Shown: one piece after another, positions 1 to 8,295 of the stretch
Position numbering within the stretch: position 1 is the first letter of the stretch
Layout of the letters: each line of letters begins with the position of its first letter
Source: Georgenia yuyongxinii
Lineage (GTDB): Bacteria > Actinomycetota > Actinomycetes > Actinomycetales > Actinomycetaceae
DNA length: 64,000 nt
Direction of reading: 5' to 3'
Assembly: GCF_006352065.1 (NCBI RefSeq)
Contig: NZ_CP040915.1
Span: forward strand, 1,240,001 to 1,304,000
Notes under the pieces: generated by a model
The model's input: only the letters and a program-made list of their open reading frames with translations
Database searches by the model: none
Told to the model about the DNA's origin: nothing
Program-made: the position numbers and the translations under genes

Positions 1-1
1 C

Positions 2-1324
2 CCGGCGAACACCACCAACGACCCCATCGACCGGGACGCCGCCTGGGACGCCAAGCGCCGCGCGCTGGAGGTGGTCTACCAGGCCGGCCGGAGCCGGTCC
101 CGGCAGCGCTCGCTGGAGCGGTTCCGCGCCGAAGAGGGGCACGGCCTGGAGGACTTCGCCCTGTGGTGCGCCCTGCGGGAGCACTACGAGGGGCAGGAGT
201 GGCCCGCCGAGCTGGGCGACGTCCGCTCCCCGTTCGTGGCCCGTGCTCGCCGCGAGCTGGCGGACCGGGTGGACTTCTACGTCTGGCTGCAGTGGGTGGC
301 CGACGAGCAGCTCGCCCACGCCCAGCGGGTGGCGCGGGAGGCCGGCATGGGCCTGGGCGTCATGCACGACCTCGCGGTGGGCGTGCACCCCGGCGGCGCC
401 GACGCCTGGTCGTTACGGGAGGTGTTCGCCCACGGCATCGGCGTGGGGGCACCACCGGATATGTACAACCAGCAGGGGCAGAACTGGAGCCAGCCGCCGT
501 GGCGGCCCGACGCCCTGGCCCGGACGGCGTACGCGCCGCTGCGCGACATGGCACGCACGGTGCTGCGGCACGCCGGGGCCGTGCGGGTGGACCACATCCT
601 GGGGCTGTTCCGCCTGTGGTGGATCCCGGACGGGATGGGCGCGGGCGAGGGCACCTACGTGCGCTACGACCACGAGGCGATGGTCGGCGTCCTGCTGCTC
701 GAGGCGGCCCGCGCGGGCGCCGTCGTCATCGGCGAGGACCTCGGCACCGTCGAGCCGTGGGTGCGCGACTACCTCGCCGAGCGTGGGGTGCTGGGCACCT
801 CGGTGCTGTGGTTCGAGAAGGACCAGCGCGGTTACCCGCTGCAGCCGCAGGACTACCGACGGCTCGTGCTGGCGACCGTGGACACCCATGACCTGCCGCC
901 GGTGGCGGGCTACCTCGCGGAGGAGCACGTCGACCTGCGCGAACGGCTCGGGCTGCTCACCGAGCCGGTCACGAAGGTCCGGCTGGAGGCCCGCACCGAG
1001 CGGGAGCGGATGTTCGCCCGGCTGCGCGAGCACGGGCTGGTGGGAGCCGACGCGACCGAGCGTGAGCTCGTCGAGGCGCTGCACGCCTACGTGGTCCGCA
1101 CGCCCGCGCTGCTCGTCGGTGTCTCGCTCACCGACGCGGTGGGGGAGCGGCGCGCGCAGAACCAGCCCGGGACCGACACGGAGTACCCGAACTGGAAGCT
1201 GCCGCTGGCCGACGGCGCCGAGCAGGTGGTCCTCGGGGAGGACCTGCCGGGCTCGGCCCGGCTGCTCTCCCTGGTCGCCGCCGTCCGGACGGCGCTGGGC
1301 GAGGACGACCGCCTCGCCCCCTGA
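2..1324 (+). CDS. malQ: 4-alpha-glucanotransferase, 3' part
   Basis: C-terminal part of a GH77 amylomaltase, which moves 4-alpha-glucan segments between maltooligosaccharides in the cytoplasm. The frame is open from the window edge, so the start and N-terminal domain lie outside. Visible GH77 marks are the nucleophile region VRVDHILGLFR, the acid/base region GEDLGTVEP and the THDLPP motif followed by the C-terminal helices. The product ends just before an inverted repeat shared with the convergent PTS gene. Function is secure from the motifs; only the missing 5' end is uncertain. Confidence 0.93.
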   Translation, partial: PANTTNDPIDRDAAWDAKRRALEVVYQAGRSRSRQRSLERFRAEEGHGLEDFALWCALREHYEGQEWPAELGDVRSPFVARARRELADRVDFYVWLQWVADEQLAHAQRVAREAGMGLGVMHDLAVGVHPGGADAWSLREVFAHGIGVGAPPDMYNQQGQNWSQPPWRPDALARTAYAPLRDMARTVLRHAGAVRVDHILGLFRLWWIPDGMGAGEGTYVRYDHEAMVGVLLLEAARAGAVVIGEDLGTVEPWVRDYLAERGVLGTSVLWFEKDQRGYPLQPQDYRRLVLATVDTHDLPPVAGYLAEEHVDLRERLGLLTEPVTKVRLEARTERERMFARLREHGLVGADATERELVEALHAYVVRTPALLVGVSLTDAVGERRAQNQPGTDTEYPNWKLPLADGAEQVVLGEDLPGSARLLSLVAAVRTALGEDDRLAP

Positions 1325-1330
1325 CCCCGC

Positions 1331-1386
1331 GAGATGTCATCTTCTCGACGAGATGTCATGACATGTGGCCGAGAAGATGACATCTA
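1331..1386. terminator. 19-bp repeat cluster forming bidirectional hairpin
   Basis: Two direct copies of GAGATGTCAT start 19 bp apart (1331, 1350) and a third copy is inverted. Positions 1332-1347 and 1370-1385 form a perfect 16-bp inverted repeat around a 22-nt loop. It lies between the convergent malQ and EIIC genes, so a two-way terminator is the simplest role. The same unit recurs at 37295 and 37988. Confidence 0.6.
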
Positions 1387-1404
1387 GCGGGGACTGCCGA
1401 GGGG

Positions 1405-2826
1405 TCAGGCCGGGCCAGGGCCGGGGTCCCCACCCGCCTCACGCGTGCGGCGGCGCTCCTCGGCGGCCGCGTCCCCGCGCCCGGTGGCGTCCCGTTCGGC
1501 GTCGCGCTTGCCGGTGGAGACCGCGGCGGCCTCCTGCGCCTCGTCGAACACCGACGGCGCACCGCCGCCGGGTACGTCGCCCTCCTCCTCGCGGCCCGGG
1601 GTGCGCAGGTTCCACCATCGGATGACGAAGCTGAACAGCAGGTAGTAGATGACGGCGTAGCCGAGCCCGATCGGGATGAGCAGCAACGGGCTCGTCGCGA
1701 TGCCGAAGTTCAGCGCGTAGTCGATCGCTCCGGCGGAGAAGGTGAACCCGTCCTTGATGCCCAACGCGTTGACCAGGGCGAGCGAGGAGCCGGTCAGCAC
1801 GGCGTGCAGGAGGAAGAGCGGGAACGCCACGTAGGCGAAGGCATACTCCAGCGGCTCGGTGATGCCGGTGAGGAACGACGTCAGCGCGACCGAGAGCATG
1901 ATGCCGCCGGTGACCTTCCGGCGGTCCGGCCGGGCGTTGCGCCAGATCGCGACGGCGGCGGCCGGCAGCGCGAACATCATGATCGGGAAGAAGCCCGTCA
2001 TGAAGGTGCCGGCGGTGGGGTCGCCGGCGAAGAAGCGGAACAGGTCGCCCTGCGCGACCTCCCCGGTGGTGGGACTGGTGAACTCGCCGAACTGGAACCA
2101 CGGCAGGTTGTTGAGCAGGTGGTGCAGGCCGAAGGGGATGAGCAGCCGGTTGAGGGTGCCGAACACGAACCCGCCGAGGACGACGTTGCCCTCGTCCGTG
2201 ACCCACTCGCCGAAGCCGCCGATGACGAAGTCGAACGCGGGGTAGATGAGCGCGAACAGCACCGCGACGATCACGGCGACGAACGCCGTGATGATGGGCA
2301 CCAGGCGACGTCCACCGAAGAACGCCAGGTACGGCGGGAGCTTGGTGCGGTAGAACCGTTGCCAGAGCAGGGCGGCGATGATGCCGATGGTGATGCCGCC
2401 GAGCACCCCGTAGTTGATCACCGGCTCGCCGCTGTTGTCCGGGAATCCGAACGTCGGCGCGAGGGCGCCGAGCACCGCGTCGAACGTGAGGTACCCGATC
2501 AGGCCGGCGAGCGCCGTCGAGCCGTCCGACTTGCGGGCGAACCCGATCGCCACACCGAGCGCGAAGATGATCGGCAGGTTGCCGAACACGGCGTTGCCCG
2601 CCGCGGCGAGGACGTCGGCCACGGGCTGCACCCAGCCGAACCCGTTCCAGCTCGCCACGCCCTCCGAGCCGAGCATGTCCGGCTGGCCGAAGCGCAGCAT
2701 CAACCCGGCCGCGGGCAGAACGGCGATCGGCAGCATGAGGGAACGGCCCACCCGCTGGGCCTGCGCGAACCCGGGAATGTGTCGCTTCTGCCGCACGGCC
2801 GGAGCCCCTGCGGTTGTTGACGTCAT
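1405..2826 (-). CDS. PTS EIIC permease, glucose/GlcNAc type
   Basis: Membrane channel subunit of a sugar phosphotransferase system of the glucose/N-acetylglucosamine superfamily, 473 aa with about ten hydrophobic helices. It carries EIIC only: the EIIB and EIIA parts, fused in many homologues, are separate genes on the opposite strand just beyond the shared 294-bp promoter region. The start at 2826 has a GGAG ribosome site at good spacing and gives the usual N-terminus (GFAQAQRVGRSLMLPIAVLPAAG). The frame stays open upstream, but that part has no family similarity. The acidic, Arg-rich C-terminal tail of about 60 residues is low-complexity. The sugar cannot be told from sequence; GlcNAc or glucose is most likely. 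Confidence 0.88.
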   Translation of the reverse strand: MTSTTAGAPAVRQKRHIPGFAQAQRVGRSLMLPIAVLPAAGLMLRFGQPDMLGSEGVASWNGFGWVQPVADVLAAAGNAVFGNLPIIFALGVAIGFARKSDGSTALAGLIGYLTFDAVLGALAPTFGFPDNSGEPVINYGVLGGITIGIIAALLWQRFYRTKLPPYLAFFGGRRLVPIITAFVAVIVAVLFALIYPAFDFVIGGFGEWVTDEGNVVLGGFVFGTLNRLLIPFGLHHLLNNLPWFQFGEFTSPTTGEVAQGDLFRFFAGDPTAGTFMTGFFPIMMFALPAAAVAIWRNARPDRRKVTGGIMLSVALTSFLTGITEPLEYAFAYVAFPLFLLHAVLTGSSLALVNALGIKDGFTFSAGAIDYALNFGIATSPLLLIPIGLGYAVIYYLLFSFVIRWWNLRTPGREEEGDVPGGGAPSVFDEAQEAAAVSTGKRDAERDATGRGDAAAEERRRTREAGGDPGPGPA

Positions 2827-3120
2827 CCGTGCTCCAAGGATCAGGGGGTGCCCATCCTGAGCGGACCACGGGAGTGGCCCGGCGGACGCCCCGTCGCGTC
2901 GGCGGCCAGGGGCACCGATATGCCCGTTTCTCTGGGGCCGATGTCGCACACTGAATCGCCCGGCCGGGGTTGTGTCAAGGTGCCCCGCCGCTGGTCAGGG
3001 CCCCACGCCGGGGTCCTCGGGCCCACGCAGGGCACGAGTGTCGTGGCCCGGACCCGGGACGCCTGCCCACGCACTAAGGTTCGAGCAGCGGGCACAGGAC
3101 ACGACGACGAAGGAGCAGAC
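2827..3120. other. Divergent promoter region of PTS genes
   Basis: This 294-bp gap holds the promoters of EIIC (minus) and EIIB (plus). For EIIB a TAAGGT -10 candidate lies at 3075-3080 and a GGAG ribosome site precedes the ATG. I see no clear DasR-type palindrome and no further gene. Confidence 0.4.
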
Positions 3121-3351
3121 ATGAGCCAGGCGGAGCAGATCCTCGCGGCCCTGGGCGGGGACGCGAACATCCTCGACCTCGAGGCGTGCATCACCCGCCT
3201 GCGGGTCGAGGTCGAGGACCCTTCGAAGGTTGACGAGGCCGGCCTCAAGGCCGCCGGTGCCTTCGGCGTGGTCCAGCAGGGGCAGGCGATCCAGGTGGTC
3301 GTGGGGCCGCAGGCGGACACCATCGCCGAGGACATCGAGGACCTGCGGTGA
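3121..3351 (+). CDS. PTS EIIB component, glucose/GlcNAc type
   Basis: Small stand-alone EIIB domain (76 aa) that carries the phosphoryl group from EIIA to the sugar bound in EIIC. The phospho-cysteine is Cys23 in the EACITRLRVEV motif typical of glucose-family EIIB. GAAGGAG lies upstream of the ATG. The stop overlaps the GTG of the EIIA gene (GTGA), so the two are translationally coupled. With the divergent EIIC gene it makes one complete three-gene enzyme II. Confidence 0.93.
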   Translation: MSQAEQILAALGGDANILDLEACITRLRVEVEDPSKVDEAGLKAAGAFGVVQQGQAIQVVVGPQADTIAEDIEDLR

Positions 3352-3806
3352 CGGTGCGCGTCCTCGCGCCCGTCGCCGGCACCGTCCTCGCGCTCGAGGC
3401 CGTGCCCGACCCCGTCTTCTCCGGCGCCATCGTCGGCCCCGGGATCGCCCTCGACCCCGGCGACGTCGAGACGGCGGAGGTTCTCGCCCCGGTCGCCGGC
3501 ACGATCATGAAGTTCCACCCCCACGCCTTCGTGCTCGTCGCCGACGGCGGCAACGGTGTGCTCGTGCACCTGGGCCTGGACACGGTCCAGCTCGGCGGGG
3601 AGGGCTTCACCCTCCACGCGGCCGAGAAGGACGTGGTCACGCCCGGCCGTCACCTGGTCACCTGGTCGCCGAAGCAGGTCCGGGCCGGCGGCCGCTCGGC
3701 GGTCACCCCGGTCATCGCCCTGGAGGCCAAGGCCGAGCAGCTCACCTTCTCGGTCGCGCCCGGCGACGTCGTCGCCGCCGGGGACGAGCTGTTCACCTGG
3801 TCCTGA
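3348..3806 (+). CDS. PTS EIIA component, glucose type
   Basis: Glucose-type EIIA (Crr-like, 152 aa) that accepts phosphate from HPr and passes it to EIIB. His59 (HPHAF) and His74 (VHLGLDTV) match the two active-site histidines of the family, His74 being the phospho-acceptor. The GTG start overlaps the EIIB stop by four bases. A HAD phosphatase follows 10 bp after its stop and is probably cotranscribed. Confidence 0.93.
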   Translation: MTVRVLAPVAGTVLALEAVPDPVFSGAIVGPGIALDPGDVETAEVLAPVAGTIMKFHPHAFVLVADGGNGVLVHLGLDTVQLGGEGFTLHAAEKDVVTPGRHLVTWSPKQVRAGGRSAVTPVIALEAKAEQLTFSVAPGDVVAAGDELFTWS

Positions 3807-3816
3807 CGGTCGCCTG

Positions 3817-4518
3817 ATGACCCGGGGGTACGACGTTGCGGGCCGGGTCTCGGCCGCGCTCGCCGCGCCCGGGGCGGCCCTGCTCCTGGATCTCGACGGC
3901 ACACTCGTCGACTCTGAGGCCACCCACCGCGCCGCCTTCCACCGCTACTTCCGCAGTCGCGGCTGGCAGGTGGACGACGCCACGGTCCGGGCCTTCGCCG
4001 GCCGCCGGGGCACGGAGGTCTTCGCCGAGCTCGACGGCCCGTGGGCGGGCGAGGACCCGCACCAGCTGACCCTCGCCGTGCTCGACAGCCTCGACGTCAC
4101 CCTCGACCCGCCCGCGCCCGTCCCGGGTGCTGCCCGTGCGGTCGCGGGCTGGCGTGAGGCGGGGGTGCCGGTCGCCGTCGTCACCTCCGCACGCCGCTCC
4201 TGGGCACGCGACGCACTGGCGATGCTCGGGGTTGCCGACCTCGGCGTCGAGCTGGTCACCGCCGAGGACACCGCCGCCGGGAAGCCGGACCCCGCTCCCT
4301 ACCGCCACGCCGCGCACCTGCTCGGGGCCGACCCGGCGGCCTGCGTCGCCGCCGAGGACACCCCCGCCGGGCTGGCCTCCGCCCTTGCCGCGGGCGTCGG
4401 CCTCGTGGTGGGCGTGACCACCTCGCACCCCGGGGAGGTGCTCCGCGCCGCCGGGGCGCACGCCGCCGTCGCGGACCTCGAGCCGCTGGTGCCGCCGGCT
4501 CAGCGGTCGCGCAGGTAG
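3817..4518 (+). CDS. HAD-superfamily sugar-phosphatase-like hydrolase
   Basis: Haloacid-dehalogenase phosphatase of the beta-phosphoglucomutase/GPH subgroup, 233 aa. Motif I is LDLDGTLVD (Asp25 and Asp27), with a helical cap, motif II TSARR, the conserved Lys in GKPDPAPY and motif III AAEDTPAG. The gene directly follows the PTS EIIBA pair, which suggests it acts on a sugar phosphate made by that system, but the substrate is unknown. Its last 19 bp overlap the end of the convergent reductase gene, so there is no room for a terminator between them. Confidence 0.82.
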   Translation: MTRGYDVAGRVSAALAAPGAALLLDLDGTLVDSEATHRAAFHRYFRSRGWQVDDATVRAFAGRRGTEVFAELDGPWAGEDPHQLTLAVLDSLDVTLDPPAPVPGAARAVAGWREAGVPVAVVTSARRSWARDALAMLGVADLGVELVTAEDTAAGKPDPAPYRHAAHLLGADPAACVAAEDTPAGLASALAAGVGLVVGVTTSHPGEVLRAAGAHAAVADLEPLVPPAQRSRR

Positions 4519-5237
4519 CGCAGCATCAGCATGTCGCCGGCGGTCAGCACGTGCGCCAGGCGCATCGCCCGGGTCGCCTGCGCCCCGCCGGCGCTGATCC
4601 GGCCGGCCCGGCCTCCCTCGAGCACCGGGCTCAGGGTCAGGCACAGCTCGTCGACCAGGTCGGCGGCGATGAGGGTGCCCAGCAGGTGCGGGCCGCCCTC
4701 GCACAGCACCTGATGCAGGCCGCGCCGGGTCAGCTCGGCCACCGCACGTGCCGGGTCGACAGCGTCCCGCCCGCACACCACGATGTCGGCGACGGCGGCC
4801 AGCGCCCGCCGTCGCCAGGGCGGTGCGCCGGCGTGGGTGAGGACGAGGGGCCGGGAGGGGGCCTGAGTGAAGACGGGCGACTCCGGGTCCAGGTCGAGGC
4901 GGGCGGAGACGATGGCGAGCGTGGGGTGGGCCGGCAGGCGCCGGGCGGTGCGCCAGGCGACCGCTGCAGGCTCCAAGGTCATCGCGCCGTAGCCCTCCTG
5001 CCGCAGGGTGCCCGCCCCGAGCAGGACGGCGTCGCTCAGCATGCGCAGGGTGTCGAATACCTGCTTGTCGGCGGCGTTGTTCAGCCCGCCGGACAGGCCC
5101 TCGTGGGTGGCCGCGCCGTCCAGGCTCGCGATGAAGTTCACGCGCAGGTGGGGGACGTCCCGGTCGGGGACGGCGTAGCGCAGCACCAGCTCCTCGGTGT
5201 CCAGCACGGGCTGCACCAGCTCCTCGGTGTCCAGCAC
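4500..5237 (-). CDS. RibD C-terminal-domain pyrimidine/pterin reductase
   Basis: Dihydrofolate-reductase-like protein of the RibD C-terminal family (245 aa), expected to use NAD(P)H to reduce a pyrimidine or pterin ring. The family signature is visible as RVNFIASLDGA near the N-terminus, then LLGAGTLRQEGYGA and CEGGPHLLGTLIAADLVDEL. No deaminase domain is present, so it is not a full RibD. It is the last gene of the folE-FAD reductase-folP operon, 15 bp after folP. The GTG start at 5237 has a strong GAGAGGAGGG site. A 30-bp tandem duplication repeats the start, giving a second possible GTG ten codons later. Confidence 0.8.
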   Translation of the reverse strand: MLDTEELVQPVLDTEELVLRYAVPDRDVPHLRVNFIASLDGAATHEGLSGGLNNAADKQVFDTLRMLSDAVLLGAGTLRQEGYGAMTLEPAAVAWRTARRLPAHPTLAIVSARLDLDPESPVFTQAPSRPLVLTHAGAPPWRRRALAAVADIVVCGRDAVDPARAVAELTRRGLHQVLCEGGPHLLGTLIAADLVDELCLTLSPVLEGGRAGRISAGGAQATRAMRLAHVLTAGDMLMLRYLRDR

Positions 5238-5240
5238 GGT
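5181..5240. repeat. 30-bp tandem duplication over a start codon
   Basis: Two 30-bp copies (5181-5210 and 5211-5240) differ at two positions. They span the 5' end of the RibD-C gene and encode LDTEELV twice, each copy bringing its own GTG. Confidence 0.85.
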
Positions 5241-5252
5241 GGGTCCCTCCTC

Positions 5253-6149
5253 TCAGACGTTGTGTCGCAGGTAGGCCGGCTCGCGCAGCCCGAGCACGGC
5301 CTCGGTCATGCGGACGGCGTCGACCGTGGCGGTCACGTCGTGGGCCCGGACGATCCGGGCACCCTGCCGCACGCAGAGCACGGCCGCGGCCAACGAGCCC
5401 TCCACTCGCCGGCCCCGCTCCCGGTCGAGCGTCTCGCCGACGAAGTCCTTGTTGGAGACCGCGACGAGCGTGGGCAGGCCGAGCGCGGTGATCTCGTGCA
5501 GCCGGCGGGTCAGCTCGAGGGAGTGGTACGTGTTCTTGTTGAGATCGTGGCCCGGGTCGATGACGATCTGCCCGGGTGCCACGCCGTACCGCCCGGCACG
5601 CGCCACGCGCTCCCGCAGGAACCGGGCCACCTCGTGGACGACGTCGACGTAGCGCGGGCGCGGGTGGTGGGTGTGGGGCGCGGCGAGGGAGTGGGCGATG
5701 ACCACCGTGGCGCCCGCGGCGGCGACCACCTCGGCCATCGCCGGGTCCCGTAGCCCGGAGGTGTCGTTGACGACGTCGGCACCGGCGGCCAGCGCCCGCC
5801 GGGCCACGCCCGGCCGGGCGGTGTCGACGGAGATGACGACGTCGGAGCGGGCCCGGACCGCCTCCACCACCGGCAGCACCCGGGTGAGCTCTGCCGCCTC
5901 GGTGACCGGAGGGGTGTCGGGGGAGAACGGCACGCCGCCGACGTCGACCCAGTCCGCACCCTCGGCCACGGCCGCCAGCGCCCGTTCGACGGCCCGGTCC
6001 AGGGCGAAGGTCGCGCCGCGGTCGTGGAAGGAGTCCGGCGTGCGGTTGACGATCGCCATCACCGCCACCTGGCGGTCGAAGTCGAACGTCCGCGCGCCGA
6101 TCCGCCGCACCGGGGCGACCAGCGTCGGCAGCACGAGGCCGGGGTCCAT
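5253..6149 (-). CDS. Dihydropteroate synthase-like protein, FolP2 type
   Basis: TIM-barrel protein of the dihydropteroate synthase family (298 aa). The N-terminal NRTPDSF motif is intact. Other active-site loops depart from canonical FolP: DVGGVPFSP in place of the GGESTRPG loop, DPGHDLNKN in place of a DPGIGFGKT-like loop, and SNKDFVGETL in place of SRKSF. These variants resemble the mycobacterial FolP2 paralogue, for which DHPS activity is doubted. It sits 11 bp after an FAD reductase gene and 15 bp before the RibD-C gene, downstream of folE. A pterin-binding role is likely; true folate synthesis is less certain. Confidence 0.82.
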   Translation of the reverse strand: MDPGLVLPTLVAPVRRIGARTFDFDRQVAVMAIVNRTPDSFHDRGATFALDRAVERALAAVAEGADWVDVGGVPFSPDTPPVTEAAELTRVLPVVEAVRARSDVVISVDTARPGVARRALAAGADVVNDTSGLRDPAMAEVVAAAGATVVIAHSLAAPHTHHPRPRYVDVVHEVARFLRERVARAGRYGVAPGQIVIDPGHDLNKNTYHSLELTRRLHEITALGLPTLVAVSNKDFVGETLDRERGRRVEGSLAAAVLCVRQGARIVRAHDVTATVDAVRMTEAVLGLREPAYLRHNV

Positions 6150-6160
6150 CGGAGGTCCTC

Positions 6161-7405
6161 TCAGCTCGCCGGGGCGGCGGCGAGCTCCTCGAGCGGCACC
6201 CCTGCGTCGGTCAGACGCGTCTCGTCCACCGGGGCGCCCGAGCGGATGAGGGCGTCGATGGGCTTGTTGACGTCCCAGACGTTGACGTTCATGCCGGCGA
6301 CCACGCGAGAGTCGCGCACCCAGAACGCCACGAACTCCCGCGTCGCCGGGTCGCCGCGGTAGACCACGCGGGCGTCGGCGGTCAGGTCGCCGAAGCCGGA
6401 GTACTCCATGCCGAGGTCGAACTGGTCGGTGTAGAAGTACGGCACCTGGTCGAAGGTGACGTCCTGCCCGAGCATGGACCGGGCGACCGCTGGGCCGCTG
6501 CGCAGGGCATTGGCCCAGTGCTCGACCCGGTGGTGGTGGCCGAGCCGCGGGTGGAAGGCGCGGGCGACGTCACCCGCGGCCCACACGCCGGGTGCGGAGG
6601 CGCGCAGGGAGGCGTCGACCACCACGCCGTTGTCCACCTCGAGACCGGCCGCGCGGGCCAGCTCGTCGTTGGGGACCGCGCCGATGCCCACGACGACGAC
6701 GTCCGCGGGCACCGCCGCGCCGTCGGCCATGACGCCGGTGACGGCGCCGTCCTGGCCGAGGATCTCCCCGGTGGTGGTGCTCATGCGCAGGTCGACCCCG
6801 TGCTCGCGGTGGACGGCCGCGAAGATCGCGCCGAGCTCAGGGCCGAGCGGGCCCTCGAGCGGGACCGCCTCCCGGCCCAGCACGGTGACGTCGTTGCCGT
6901 AGCTGCGCGCGGCCGCCGCCACCTCCAGACCGATCCAACCGGCGCCGACGATGGCCACCCGCCGGCCGCCGTCGGCCAGGTCTGCGCGCAGGGCGTCGGA
7001 GTCCGCGCGGGTGCGCAGGTAGTGCACGCCGTCGAGGCCCTCCCCGGACCCGGACCCGGTCAGCCGACGCGGCGAGGAGCCGGTGGCGAGCAGGAGCTCG
7101 GTGTACGGCAGCTGCTCACCGCTGTCGAGCGTGACCCGGCGGGCGGCGACGTCGAGGGTCTCGGCGCGGCGCCCGAGCAGCAGCGTGACGTCGTGCTCGG
7201 GGTACCACCGCTGCGGGTGGACGAACCCGGCCTCACGCTCCTCCTTGCCCATCAGGTAGTCCTTGGACAGGGGTGGGCGGATGTAGGGCCGTTCGGGTTC
7301 CTGCCCCACGAGCGTGATCTCGCCGTCGAAGCCTTCCTTGCGCAGCGTCTGCGCCGCCTTGGCACCGGCGAGCCCGGCGCCCACGATGACGATGTGCCTG
7401 TCCAT
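6161..7405 (-). CDS. FAD-dependent ferredoxin-reductase-type oxidoreductase
   Basis: NAD(P)H:FAD oxidoreductase of the ferredoxin/rubredoxin reductase group, 414 aa. An N-terminal FAD-binding Rossmann motif (IVGAGLAGAKAAQTLR), a central NAD(P) motif (IVGAGWIGLEVAAAAR), a GDVA FAD-contact motif near residue 285 and a reductase C-terminal domain are all visible. The start at 7405 is preceded by GAGGAGGAG and removes a low-complexity extension. Lying between folE and the FolP-like gene, it may supply electrons in the same pathway, but no ferredoxin or oxygenase gene is nearby. Confidence 0.85.
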   Translation of the reverse strand: MDRHIVIVGAGLAGAKAAQTLRKEGFDGEITLVGQEPERPYIRPPLSKDYLMGKEEREAGFVHPQRWYPEHDVTLLLGRRAETLDVAARRVTLDSGEQLPYTELLLATGSSPRRLTGSGSGEGLDGVHYLRTRADSDALRADLADGGRRVAIVGAGWIGLEVAAAARSYGNDVTVLGREAVPLEGPLGPELGAIFAAVHREHGVDLRMSTTTGEILGQDGAVTGVMADGAAVPADVVVVGIGAVPNDELARAAGLEVDNGVVVDASLRASAPGVWAAGDVARAFHPRLGHHHRVEHWANALRSGPAVARSMLGQDVTFDQVPYFYTDQFDLGMEYSGFGDLTADARVVYRGDPATREFVAFWVRDSRVVAGMNVNVWDVNKPIDALIRSGAPVDETRLTDAGVPLEELAAAPAS

Positions 7406-7452
7406 TGCTCCTCCTCGGTGGACGCGGGCCACCGGCCCGCGGGATGTGGCGG

Positions 7453-8178
7453 TCACTGCAGGCCCGCGAGGGCGAAGAACTCCTCGCGGGTACGCGCGTC
7501 CTCGCGCAGGGCGCCGTGCAGGGCGCTGGTGACGGTGCGCGAGCCGCTCACCTGCACGCCGCGCAGCGCCATGCACATGTGCTCGGCCTGCAGGACGACG
7601 CCGACGCCGCGCGGTGCGAGCCGGTCCTGGAGGAGGTCGGCGACCTGCTGGGTGAGCCGCTCCTGCACCTGCAGGTCGCGGGCGAAGTGGTGGAGCACCC
7701 GGGCCAGCTTCGACAGGCCGACGATCCGCTCCCCGGGCAGGTAGGCGATGTGGGCGACGCCGTGGAAGGGCAGCAGGTGGTGCTCGCACAATGAGTGGAA
7801 GGGGACGTCGCGCACGAGCACCAGCTGGTCGTAGCCCTCGTCGTTGGGGAAGGTGGTGAGGGTGAACGGCCGGGGGGTCAGCAGCTCGGCCAGCGCGTCC
7901 GCCACCCGGCGCGGCGTCTCGGCAAGGTGCGGGCCGCGCGCGTCGTGGCCGAGCGCGGCCAGCAGGTCGGTGACGGCGCGAGTGGCGGCGGCGTGGTCGA
8001 TACCCCGTGCGTCGGGGTGCGCCTGCGGGAGCGGTGCCCGCGCGACCGGGGTGTCGAGCGGGGCGTTCGGAGCGGGCGGCCGAGCGTCGCGGGTGGACGG
8101 CCGGGCGTCGCGGGTGGACGGCCGCGGGTCGAGGGCCGGTGGCCGCTCTGTCAGCGGCCCGGTGGTGATGGTGGTCAT
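7453..8178 (-). CDS. folE: GTP cyclohydrolase I
   Basis: FolE converts GTP to 7,8-dihydroneopterin triphosphate, the entry step to pterins. The zinc and catalytic residues are present in HSLCEHHLLPFHG and EHMCMALRGV. The core begins near residue 60; before it lies a Pro/Arg/Ala-rich segment partly encoded by two 21-bp repeats (8084-8125), so the protein (241 aa) is longer than most FolE and the true start may be downstream of 8178. It is first in the minus-strand operon, and its promoter overlaps a possible operator shared with the divergent regulator. Confidence 0.92.
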   Translation of the reverse strand: MTTITTGPLTERPPALDPRPSTRDARPSTRDARPPAPNAPLDTPVARAPLPQAHPDARGIDHAAATRAVTDLLAALGHDARGPHLAETPRRVADALAELLTPRPFTLTTFPNDEGYDQLVLVRDVPFHSLCEHHLLPFHGVAHIAYLPGERIVGLSKLARVLHHFARDLQVQERLTQQVADLLQDRLAPRGVGVVLQAEHMCMALRGVQVSGSRTVTSALHGALREDARTREEFFALAGLQ

Positions 8179-8236
8179 CTCGGCCCCCGAAGGTGTGGGC
8201 CGCGGCGTCGGCGCCGCGTGACGAGCCCGTGCATCG

Positions 8237-8265
8237 ACCCTAGGTCGCCGAACTTCTTTAGTCAA
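8237..8265 (-). promoter_or_regulatory. Promoter of folE operon
   Basis: On the minus strand TTGACT (8260-8265) and TAGGGT (8237-8242) are separated by exactly 17 bp, a good housekeeping-type promoter reading into folE. The -35 box overlaps the left half of the candidate operator. Confidence 0.6.
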
Positions 8266-8289
8266 CAGATCTTGTTTTTAGAGTATGAT
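8264..8289 (+). promoter_or_regulatory. Operator-like palindrome and leaderless -10 box
   Basis: AACA (8264-8267) and TGTT (8273-8276) form a short inverted repeat inside an unusually AT-rich patch. TATGAT (8284-8289) lies 6 nt before the regulator ATG with no Shine-Dalgarno sequence, so that mRNA is probably leaderless. The palindrome touches both divergent promoters, which fits autoregulation plus control of folE. Confidence 0.45.
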
Positions 8290-8295
8290 CTCCCC

